Positions 26,714-34,094 of a DNA stretch of 64,000 nt are shown here, in pieces. Below the pieces are notes generated by a model. The model ran no database searches. It worked only from the letters and a program-made list of their open reading frames with translations, and was not told the origin of the DNA. The translations under genes and the position numbers were made by a program. The stretch comes from Lewinellaceae bacterium (GTDB lineage Bacteria > Bacteroidota > Bacteroidia > Chitinophagales > Saprospiraceae): the NCBI GenBank assembly GCA_020636075.1, contig JACJYO010000004.1, positions 558,001 through 622,000 on the forward strand, written 5' to 3'. The stretch's first letter is position 1. The number at the start of each line of letters is the position of its first letter.

Positions 26714-27244
26714 ATGACAACGCTACTCGAACACAAACCCAAATCTGGTGATTACGCCCCATTTTACGCCAATTACGTAGCTGCCGTGGACACCGACGAC
26801 ATTGTCGGATACCTGGTGGCACAACAGTCTGCGATGATTGAGTTTCTCAAAGAAATTGTGTGGGAAAAATGGGAGCTGGCCTATGCGCCCAAAAAATGGA
26901 CATTGGCCGAGGTAGTGCTGCACATGATCGACGGCGAGCGGATATTTGCCTGCCGGGCTTTGCGCATTGCGCGGGGCGATACCACGCCGCTACCCGGATT
27001 TGAGCAGGATGACTATGTGCCCAATTCCGATGCCGCCGGCCGTACCCCCGCTTCCATCGTCGACGAATTTATAGCCGTTCGCGAAGCCAGCATTCAGTTG
27101 TTTAAAAATTTTACCGACACCATGTGGGAACGCCGGGGCGTTGCCTCGAATACCGAAGTAACCGTCAGCGCCCTGGCGTATATCATCGCCGGGCACACCG
27201 AACACCACCTGAAAATATTGCGGGAGCGGTATTTGGGTCATTAA
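26714..27244 (+). CDS. DinB family protein
   Basis: A 176-residue protein with the DinB/YfiT-like four-helix bundle. The three metal-ligand histidines are visible: VVLHMIDGE near residue 72 and AGHTEHHLKIL near 162-172; WTLAEVVLH is the usual first signature. Members act as metal-dependent thiol transferases (bacillithiol, mycothiol) or have unknown roles; Bacteroidota members are mostly uncharacterised. It follows the amylase gene by 105 bp on the same strand, with TTTG at 26654 and a weak TACTTG 20 bp further as a possible promoter, so it may be independent. Confidence 0.9.
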   Translation: MTTLLEHKPKSGDYAPFYANYVAAVDTDDIVGYLVAQQSAMIEFLKEIVWEKWELAYAPKKWTLAEVVLHMIDGERIFACRALRIARGDTTPLPGFEQDDYVPNSDAAGRTPASIVDEFIAVREASIQLFKNFTDTMWERRGVASNTEVTVSALAYIIAGHTEHHLKILRERYLGH

Positions 27245-27246
27245 GG

Positions 27247-27357
27247 TTAACGTGAGTTTTGGATAGGTTTTGTTCAAAAAAATCAGATGTCTCACTTCGT
27301 TAAGTGCAGTAAACTCTGTTGAAGTGATTTATCAATCCTATCCAAAACTCACGTTAA
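27247..27357. repeat. 111-bp element with perfect 21-bp terminal inverted repeats
   Basis: Bases 27247-27267 (TTAACGTGAGTTTTGGATAG plus one) are exactly complementary to 27337-27357. The 69-bp interior contains a small CACTT/AAGTG hairpin and no open frame. The sharp, perfect ends look like a miniature inverted-repeat transposable element; it lies 2 bp past the DinB stop, between convergent genes, so it can also act as a terminator. Confidence 0.75.
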
Positions 27358-27430
27358 GATTATTATTTGCCTTGGAATGGGTTTCATCTCACATGTAATG
27401 ACCCCAATACCCAACAATGCCCCTCCGCTC

Positions 27431-28501
27431 TTACCAACGAATCAGCGCGCTGGCCCAGGTAAATCCGGACCCGAATGCGGCCAGGCATACCAGATCGCCG
27501 TCGTTGACTTTCCCGGCTTCCCAGGCTTCGCACAAGGCGATGGGTACGGAGGCTGCTGTAGTGTTGCCAAAGTGCTGGATATTGTTCCAAACCTGATCGT
27601 CGCGCAAGCCGAGGCGTTTCTGAACAAACTGGCTGATGCGCAAATTTGCCTGGTGCGGGATGAGCATATCGATGTCGGAAGCTTGCAGCCCGGCTTCATC
27701 CAGCGCCTCTTTGATGACTTCCGGGAACTTTTGCACCGCGAGTTTAAACACAAACTGCCCCTCCATATTCGGGTAATACAGGCCTTCCTCCATCATGCGG
27801 GGGGTAAGGAAAATTTCGCCGTAAGTATCCGTGGATGGGTAGCCAAAATCGACATCTTCACCCAGTTTTTTGAAGTGATAGCCGCCATGGCAACCCGGGT
27901 TGATAAAAGCCAGTTTTTCGGCATAGGTGCCGTCGGCGTGCAATTTGGTGGTTAAAATACCGCGTCCGGATTCTTCCGTGGGTTGCAAAATCGCGGCCCC
28001 GGCTCCGTCGCCAAATATCACGGTAACATTGCGGCCCCGGGTACTGAAATCGAGCCCCATGGAGTGCATCTCCGAACCGACCACCAGGATGTTTTTGTAC
28101 GTGCCGGTGCGGATAAACTGGTCACCAATCGAAAGGGCATATAAAAAACCGCTGCACTGGTTGCGCACATCGAGCGCGCCCACTTCCTTGTGAGTAATAC
28201 CCAACTCGCGCTGTACCAACACCCCGCAACCGGGGAAATAGTAGTCGGGGCTGAGTGTGGCAAAAATGATAAAATCAATGTCCTCGGGCGTAATGCCTGC
28301 CCGTTCGCAGGCAACCCGGGTGGCTTTGGCAGCCATGGAGGAGGTGGTTTCTTCGTGCTTACGGCCATAACGGCGCTCCTGAATACCGGTGCGCTCCTGG
28401 ACCCATTCGTCGGTGGTGTCCATTACCTTACTCAGGTCGTCATTTTTTACCACGCGTTCGGGGACGTAGTAGCCTATGCCGGCAATTTTCGTGCGTTTCA
28501 T
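27431..28501 (-). CDS. fabH: 3-oxoacyl-ACP synthase III (FabH-like)
   Basis: A 356-residue KAS III thiolase-fold enzyme that condenses acyl-CoA with malonyl-ACP to start fatty acid synthesis. The catalytic triad is visible: Cys116 in NQCSGF, His283 in PHQANLR and Asn313 in HFGNTTAAS. It is about 40 residues longer than E. coli FabH because of an insertion between about 200 and 250; similar long forms in Bacteroidota are sometimes ketosynthase III-like enzymes of other pathways, so the exact acyl donor is uncertain. No other fab genes are adjacent. It lies 68 bp downstream of the glycosyltransferase-like gene on the same strand and may share a transcript with it. Confidence 0.88.
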   Translation of the reverse strand: MKRTKIAGIGYYVPERVVKNDDLSKVMDTTDEWVQERTGIQERRYGRKHEETTSSMAAKATRVACERAGITPEDIDFIIFATLSPDYYFPGCGVLVQRELGITHKEVGALDVRNQCSGFLYALSIGDQFIRTGTYKNILVVGSEMHSMGLDFSTRGRNVTVIFGDGAGAAILQPTEESGRGILTTKLHADGTYAEKLAFINPGCHGGYHFKKLGEDVDFGYPSTDTYGEIFLTPRMMEEGLYYPNMEGQFVFKLAVQKFPEVIKEALDEAGLQASDIDMLIPHQANLRISQFVQKRLGLRDDQVWNNIQHFGNTTAASVPIALCEAWEAGKVNDGDLVCLAAFGSGFTWASALIRW

Positions 28502-28569
28502 ATTTTTTATGGTTGGTTAGCTTTAGCAGTATTTCGTCAAGGTTTTAAAAGGCGCCATAAATGGTGTGT

Positions 28570-30423
28570 TTAACGCCAAAATTCCACCGACAGATCATCC
28601 ACGATCAGTTGTTGGGCGCGGGGATTCCAAATATAGACTTTTATCGTTCCATCAGCAGGGAATTGGCGTGGTGTTTTGACAAAAAAAGCGGCTTCTCCCC
28701 AGTATCCGGTATCCCCGGTGTCCCAAATTGAATTTTGTTTATTCCCGATCTTGTTTGATATTCTTAAGGACCTGTATTTCAGTGTTTTGCCGGCGGAGTT
28801 TGACATTTCAACACAGAGGAGTGCCATGTGATCGCGGCTCCATATTTTAGCCGTATCAGGCACAAAACCTTGAATGGAAATGCGCAACCAATCGCCTGGT
28901 TTTATTTTGGTGGTATCGGCGTGAATTTCGAGGCCACCTGAAAATTCTGCTTCGGGCTTATGCGCCCATTTTCCCGAAAAAGCAGCTTGGTCGGTACGGT
29001 AAATACTAGTGCTGTCTTCAAAACGTGTTACCGCCAATTTCTTTTGGAAGGTTAATCCCTTGCGCGGTTGTGTTTCGCCGGATTCGTAGGCAATCAATGC
29101 ATTTCTGTCGGGGTGTATCGTGCCGAATATGGCAAAATAGTAGGCCCGGTTGGTCTCCTGGGTCCAAAGGATGCCCTTATGGAGCTGCCAGGTTTGAAAC
29201 AAATTGAGGATGATAAACCCGGTAATTACGATCCGGTTTGCCCATTTTTTCCAGAAATACCGGGTGCCCCATTGCCAAAAAGCCCCCAGGGGAAGGGCCA
29301 GTAGCGCATAGGTTTCTACCATGGGCCGCGATCCGAAGCCGTTGATATAATACCAGCACCACCAGCTGTAGGTGATATACAAATGCAGCGACAGGAAAAT
29401 CAGGGTCGGCCAAACGGCATCCGGTACTGTTTTGGGCAACCGGAACAATCCCAGCAATGCGAACAACATGACCGGCGTATAAATTAGCCAGCCATTGGTA
29501 AAACTCGTCAATCCGCCCCAGATGTGCGGGTGTTTGAAATCAAAAGTTTCACCCTGGTAGGAAAAATAAATCCAGGACCCGCTGACAACCTTCCAGTAGA
29601 ACAGTTGCGGTAAAAGTACCAGAACAAAAGCCAGTACCGCCAGGCCAGCCAACTGCCAATGCCGAATGAGAAATCGCCAGCGTTCAATCAGTGCGGACCT
29701 GTTGGTTACGCCCCATAAAACAGGAATAGCTGCCACGATTAGTTCCTGGGTGCGGGTTATGGCGATCAGCCCGGCTATCGCCCCAATTTGCATGGCACGA
29801 AACCCACCCGGTTGCTCCCAAAAACGGATGCTGGCAAGTAGTAAAGCCGCATGGAGAAAGAATAAAAAAACATGCGACATGATATTGTTATAGACACTGA
29901 AATAAAACAGGTTGGTGCCCAATGCAATCGTCAGGAGCATTGCCGCCGCTGTTGTTTTCGAAAAATAGCGGGCCAGAATAAACCAAAGCAACCACAAACC
30001 CAATACCGCATAAAAAACACCCCCCAGCCCTGCCAGCAACAAGTAAGGCCGGCTAAATCCATCCGGATCATACACGCCTGCACTGCAGACCGCCCAGGCA
30101 TGCCCCAGCGTAAAAAACGGCACTTCCAGCATGGCAACACCCAGGGGATACTTTATGCAAAGCTTTCCTATGGGCGTTTCCCGCACGCCATATTTGTCAA
30201 TTCTGGGGTCCACCATATTCGGCTCATATTTGGCCGTGGCATCAATGGTTTTTTGATAATCTCCAACATCCTCGAATAAAAGTATCGACGGTAAATGCGC
30301 GTAATAACCCCAGGGGTCACCACCAAAGGCTTGTGTCGGCCAACGCTCCAGAAGCAGAAATGACGAAGTATAGATCAGAACGATCAGCGCCATTAACCAG
30401 CCGGGTTTTGTACGTAATGTCAT
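28570..30423 (-). CDS. GT-C-like polytopic membrane protein (first of tandem pair)
   Basis: A 617-residue integral membrane protein with about eleven hydrophobic helices followed by a soluble C-terminal region (about 490-617) that ends in a beta-rich segment. Just after the first helix is GGDPWGYYAHLP; an acidic residue at this place, at the outer end of the first helix, is characteristic of GT-C fold glycosyltransferases that use lipid-linked sugars. It shares layout and several segments with the next gene (30479-32275): the DxxGYYxxLP motif, IKYxxG, YPPDGFSxPY-like and LGTNxxxxS segments, and the beta-rich C-terminus. It may glycosylate a lipid or surface polymer. Acceptor and donor are unknown. 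Confidence 0.75.
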   Translation of the reverse strand: MTLRTKPGWLMALIVLIYTSSFLLLERWPTQAFGGDPWGYYAHLPSILLFEDVGDYQKTIDATAKYEPNMVDPRIDKYGVRETPIGKLCIKYPLGVAMLEVPFFTLGHAWAVCSAGVYDPDGFSRPYLLLAGLGGVFYAVLGLWLLWFILARYFSKTTAAAMLLTIALGTNLFYFSVYNNIMSHVFLFFLHAALLLASIRFWEQPGGFRAMQIGAIAGLIAITRTQELIVAAIPVLWGVTNRSALIERWRFLIRHWQLAGLAVLAFVLVLLPQLFYWKVVSGSWIYFSYQGETFDFKHPHIWGGLTSFTNGWLIYTPVMLFALLGLFRLPKTVPDAVWPTLIFLSLHLYITYSWWCWYYINGFGSRPMVETYALLALPLGAFWQWGTRYFWKKWANRIVITGFIILNLFQTWQLHKGILWTQETNRAYYFAIFGTIHPDRNALIAYESGETQPRKGLTFQKKLAVTRFEDSTSIYRTDQAAFSGKWAHKPEAEFSGGLEIHADTTKIKPGDWLRISIQGFVPDTAKIWSRDHMALLCVEMSNSAGKTLKYRSLRISNKIGNKQNSIWDTGDTGYWGEAAFFVKTPRQFPADGTIKVYIWNPRAQQLIVDDLSVEFWR

Positions 30424-30478
30424 AGCGGAATCAAGTGGGGTAGTGAAATGATTATTTCCTTTGTCCGGATTTTCAAAC

Positions 30479-32275
30479 TCACTTTTCTGAGAAAGCCTCT
30501 ATCGTTAAATTATCGATCAGCAGGGTTTTAGCGCTGTTGGCATTCCAGAAAAACACTGTTATCCGTTCGTAAGCCTTTTGAGGCAGCCGGGAGTCAAGAA
30601 AAATAACGCGGGTGGCGCCATCGTTTGGCAGCAGGCGGCCAAGGCGGATCATGTCTTCCTGGACCACAGTTTCGCCGTTTGAGTACCGAACGGTCAACTG
30701 GGGCATGCGCCAGATTTCCCACTCTTTTTGGGGGGCATGGAAGGTGGCGCAGACGCGCAGCCACTGGGCATCGCCACCGGGTGGTTTGAGCTCGAAGGCA
30801 GGTGAATATTGCCGTTCGCCGTTGATAAATAAGGAGTTGGCGCCCTCGATTGGTGTCGAAGGACAAGGCAGGGTGTCGGATTCAAAATCGTTGGAATACA
30901 GAACCCGGACTTGTGTACGCGTGCCGGTGAATTCCCGTTTGGTGTCGAGCAATTTCAGGGCATCGTCTTCCACCTCCATTTTACCTAATATTTTCCAAAA
31001 ATAGGCTTTGGTCATTTCGCCGGCTTTGAACAGTCCGCCGCGGTGCGCCTGATGTGTCAGCCAAAGATTATAGACTGCACACAAAACGGCCAGTGTCGCG
31101 CCGGCTACTCTGAATACCTGTTTTTGCCCGAACAACCATTGCACAAATGCAGCCAGTGGAAATGCCCAAACCGGATAACTCTGAATGAGTGCCCGTTGAC
31201 CGACACTTCCGCCATACCACCAAATATCCCAGGCAAAGGTGATGTACGCATACAGCAGGCAAAAAGCCAGGATGGGCCAAACGAGCGGGCGTTGCTGTTT
31301 TGCCAGCGGCAAAAAACCCAACACGGCAAAAACCATGACCGGCGAATAGATCAGCCAGCCGGCCCGGTAACTGAACAAGCCATTCAGCACGTGTGGCCGC
31401 AACCAACTAAATCCCTGGTCCTGGTAGCTGTACACCAGCCATTCACCGCTCACATATTTCCAGTAGGCCATCTGGATAAAACCAACAGCCATCGCCAGTA
31501 CGGCTGCCAGTGCCAGTTTGGGAAGGTGTTGGCGCCATAGCTTCAGGCGCTCCCGGATAGCAGCACGGGAATCCAGCCCCCAGGCCAGTGGAATCAATGC
31601 CGATACGATATCGGTTGGCCGGGTCAGTGTCGCCCAACCCACCAGTAATCCGGTCGCCGCAGCAAAAAACCAGTCCGGTTTTTTATAAAAACGGATGGTG
31701 CAATACAACAAGAGGGTGTAAAGGGTAAAAAGCCAGTTGTGGGTGAGGGCGCTGTGGAACGCTGAATATTCGAGATAATTGGTGCCCAATGTGATCAGTA
31801 GCAGCACCACAGCAACTACCTGGTCGGAGAAATACCGGAGCAGAATGCTGCGCAAAAACCAGAGCCCAAGCAACGCGATGAGCAAACTTCCCATACTGAT
31901 GGCAAACTGGTAGGGCAACGAAAAGCCATCGGGTGGATACCCAAATGCCTTGGCGCCGAGGTGTCCGAGCAAAAACCAGGGAAGGAACTGCAGCGCCTGG
32001 CCACTGGAATACTTGATCACCCGGTTGCCGTTCGGATGCCGGATGGCGCCCACTTCCGCACCGTAGCCGTATTTGGTCAGCATGGAATCGGCAAAAGCCA
32101 GTTCCTTCAGGTCACCGTAAATAAATACGGCGGGCAGGTAAAGGTAATAGCCGGATACATCCCAGCTGATCGTCGCCTCCGTGTATGGTTGTTTCCACTT
32201 TGGATAATACCAAAAAGCAGCCAGTACGATGACGGTGGCGCAGAAGAAAAATGAAAGCCGGGAATAATTTTTCAT
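30479..32275 (-). CDS. GT-C-like polytopic membrane protein (second of tandem pair)
   Basis: A 598-residue paralogue of the preceding gene with the same plan: N-terminal helix, a short loop with SWDVSGYYLYLP, about ten further helices, and a soluble C-terminal domain (about 470-598). The acidic residue in the first loop suggests a GT-C glycosyltransferase. It is separated from the 28570-30423 gene by 55 bp, so the two are probably co-transcribed, and they are likely the result of a tandem duplication followed by divergence. Membrane location is clear; biochemical activity is inferred from topology only. Confidence 0.75.
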   Translation of the reverse strand: MKNYSRLSFFFCATVIVLAAFWYYPKWKQPYTEATISWDVSGYYLYLPAVFIYGDLKELAFADSMLTKYGYGAEVGAIRHPNGNRVIKYSSGQALQFLPWFLLGHLGAKAFGYPPDGFSLPYQFAISMGSLLIALLGLWFLRSILLRYFSDQVVAVVLLLITLGTNYLEYSAFHSALTHNWLFTLYTLLLYCTIRFYKKPDWFFAAATGLLVGWATLTRPTDIVSALIPLAWGLDSRAAIRERLKLWRQHLPKLALAAVLAMAVGFIQMAYWKYVSGEWLVYSYQDQGFSWLRPHVLNGLFSYRAGWLIYSPVMVFAVLGFLPLAKQQRPLVWPILAFCLLYAYITFAWDIWWYGGSVGQRALIQSYPVWAFPLAAFVQWLFGQKQVFRVAGATLAVLCAVYNLWLTHQAHRGGLFKAGEMTKAYFWKILGKMEVEDDALKLLDTKREFTGTRTQVRVLYSNDFESDTLPCPSTPIEGANSLFINGERQYSPAFELKPPGGDAQWLRVCATFHAPQKEWEIWRMPQLTVRYSNGETVVQEDMIRLGRLLPNDGATRVIFLDSRLPQKAYERITVFFWNANSAKTLLIDNLTIEAFSEK

Positions 32276-32581
32276 GGAATAATTACTGCTGCTGCGTAAA
32301 ATAAGTTGTTAGGATTCTATTTTTCAGGTAACAAAAAGCCAGGTGAATTTAAAATCTACTGTTTGATAATCAGCGGCTTACATTGAGGATGTGCGCAAGG
32401 GGGTTACTTTTGGTCAGGTAACATATCCCGTTAATTTGTTAGTGCTTCCGGCTTAAGCACACTGCATCTTTGTATTATCAAAACGGCGAATAAAACACAC
32501 CAGCCATTTTCGCCAGTAAAATTAGTAGACTTTCTCGGGGCTATACGACCTAAAAAAGCGGTGCAAAGGAGTGCCGCTTTT
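32276..32581. other. 306-bp intergenic region
   Basis: Upstream region of the GT-C pair. Apart from the bidirectional terminator at its right end (32552-32583) I see no repeat, gene or clear promoter. Confidence 0.4.
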
Positions 32582-32583
32582 TT
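32552..32583 (-). terminator. Intrinsic terminator overlapping the GNAT stop codon
   Basis: AAAAAAGCGG (32552-32561) pairs with CCGCTTTTTT (32574-32583) around a 12-base loop. The pairing includes the first base of the stop codon of the 32582-33073 gene. The A/T ends make it usable in both directions. Confidence 0.75.
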
Positions 32584-33073
32584 ATTTTTTATGCCAAAGC
32601 ATTTGAAAGTCGTCCATCACGAAACCCTGTCCGATGGGTATGTCCACACATTTTTCAATACAAAAGCCCAGTTTGAAGTAAAAATTGATGCTTTTGAAAT
32701 TCTGCCGGTTTACGTTCAGCCGCAAGGTGCGCATATCCGGGTATTGGGTTTGCAGTTCATTGAAAATTGCTGTGCCGAGACCTTTGCCCTGCGTGGATGC
32801 TTCCAGGTAGAATTTGTGGAGAAAGTATTGCCCTTCCGCCGTTTCGCTGACCGAGAGGAAACCCACCGGAATCGATTCGGCATTTACCAGCCAGATCTGG
32901 TGTCCCTCCTGCTGTAATTGCCGGGTAAGCGCTTCCTCGCTGTACATCAAGCCCAGCATGTACTCGATCTGCTCTGTGGAAATGATCTCCGGATAATGGG
33001 CCCACCAGATGCAATGCGCGAGTTCGCGGATAGTGGGGATATCTGCTGCCGAAGCCCGCTGAATGATTGACAT
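32582..33073 (-). CDS. GNAT family N-acetyltransferase
   Basis: A 163-residue GCN5-related acetyltransferase. Motif A for acetyl-CoA binding is STQGKGLGTAIF (about residues 94-105), preceded by the strand YFLHKFYLE; the C-terminal part has NFKSINFYFKLGF, the usual end of the fold. The N-terminal IxxAxxxDIPTIREL is also typical. Substrate unknown; it is distinct from the other two GNAT genes in this window. A dispersed hairpin element (33107-33178) lies directly upstream, between it and the Skp gene. Confidence 0.9.
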   Translation of the reverse strand: MSIIQRASAADIPTIRELAHCIWWAHYPEIISTEQIEYMLGLMYSEEALTRQLQQEGHQIWLVNAESIPVGFLSVSETAEGQYFLHKFYLEASTQGKGLGTAIFNELQTQYPDMRTLRLNVNRQNFKSINFYFKLGFCIEKCVDIPIGQGFVMDDFQMLWHKK

Positions 33074-33106
33074 AACTTAAAGGGTTACAGGATTGAAGGT
33101 TGGAGG

Positions 33107-33178
33107 GTTTCTGGTTACTGGTTGGAAGGTTTTCAACTTCCCCGGATGGTGAAAACCTTCTAACCAGTAACCAGAAAC
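33107..33178. repeat. Dispersed hairpin element, copy 1
   Basis: Bases 33107-33134 pair with 33151-33178 over 28 bp with one mismatch; the arm reads GTTTCTGGTTACTGGTTGGA onwards. The same arm family occurs at 37622-37700. It lies between two minus-strand genes, just upstream of the GNAT gene. Confidence 0.8.
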
Positions 33179-33194
33179 TAGTAACCTTCAAAAA

Positions 33195-33791
33195 TTATTT
33201 CTCTTTTTTATTCAACAATTCGAGCACCTGGTGGGTGATATCCAGGCTGTCGTTGGCGAGCAACACCTGGCCGCCGCCTTTGGAATAGGAAAGGATGTAG
33301 TCGTAGCCGATCTGGCTTTGCAGACTTTTCAGTTTGGTTTCAACATTAGCCATAAGTTCATTCATGGCTTTTTGTTGTTCATCTGCCAGTTGTTTGCCCA
33401 GGCGGGCCTCTTCTTCGGCGAGTTTTTGTTGCCGTTCTGTGAGAGCGTTATATTCCTTCTCCAGTTCGGCTGGCGGTATGGTGCCGCTTTCATATTTTTT
33501 CTGAAAAACCGCCATATCTTTCATCAGGGCTTCTTTTTTACTGCCCATGGATTTTTCAGCATTGGCTACCCGTTTTTCCAGCGCCGATTTTTGTTCTTTT
33601 AGCCATTCGTATTTTGCGTCGAGTGTATCGGCATTTACATAGGCAATGCGCACACCAGCTGCTGCCGATGCGGGCGGAGCGATAGTTTCCGTCGCAGCGG
33701 GCGCTTCTTTTTTGGAGAAATTCAGGTAGTACAAGTGGGCAATGGCCAACAACAGGATGCCGTTCAGAATAAGGGAGATATTTTTAGTCAT
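33195..33791 (-). CDS. OmpH/Skp family periplasmic chaperone
   Basis: A 198-residue protein with an N-terminal hydrophobic signal/anchor segment (about 5-22), a linker rich in Ala/Pro, the strand VRIAYVNADTL that opens OmpH/Skp proteins, a long charged coiled coil (about 65-150) with heptad Leu/Ala positions, and a short C-terminal strand YDYILSYSKGGG typical of the family. Skp-like chaperones bind unfolded outer-membrane proteins in the periplasm. The ATG at 33791 is preferred over a longer frame to 33923 because the signal segment then sits at the N-terminus. It is divergent from the Prc protease gene, which fits a shared envelope quality-control theme. Confidence 0.85.
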   Translation of the reverse strand: MTKNISLILNGILLLAIAHLYYLNFSKKEAPAATETIAPPASAAAGVRIAYVNADTLDAKYEWLKEQKSALEKRVANAEKSMGSKKEALMKDMAVFQKKYESGTIPPAELEKEYNALTERQQKLAEEEARLGKQLADEQQKAMNELMANVETKLKSLQSQIGYDYILSYSKGGGQVLLANDSLDITHQVLELLNKKEK

Positions 33792-34094
33792 AATGCTTCG
33801 AAAAATGTAGATGGGCAGCAAAGGTCGAAATAAATCCGGAATCGAACGCCTGTCTTGTTTTCGTTGAGGCAAACCTGCGAACCCGGCGAAATTATCTCTG
33901 TTCGTAGAAAAAAAACCGGCCACCCGTCACAAAGTGAACATTCTTGCGTTGTATTCATGCCCTGGAATTGGTGCAGGGTTTGCTTAGCCAACTAACTGCT
34001 CATAATTTTGTTTGTTTAAAAACTATTTTTCCCACTCATGATGTATTCTTCACGGCCTTCCGGCCATTCGGACGCTGACCAAATCTTTACTGAC
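33792..34094. other. 303-bp divergent intergenic region
   Basis: Separates the divergent Skp-like and Prc genes. It contains the Prc promoter (33979-34010). A CAAAGGTC at about 33822 is close to the reversed -7 consensus and might serve the Skp gene, but has no matching -33 element. I see nothing else. Confidence 0.4.
33979..34010 (+). promoter_or_regulatory. Promoter of the Prc protease gene
   Basis: TTTG at 33979-33982 and TAATTTTG at 34003-34010 are separated by exactly 20 bp, a full match to the Bacteroidota housekeeping promoter TTTG-N19-21-TAnnTTTG. Transcription should start near 34016. Confidence 0.65.
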
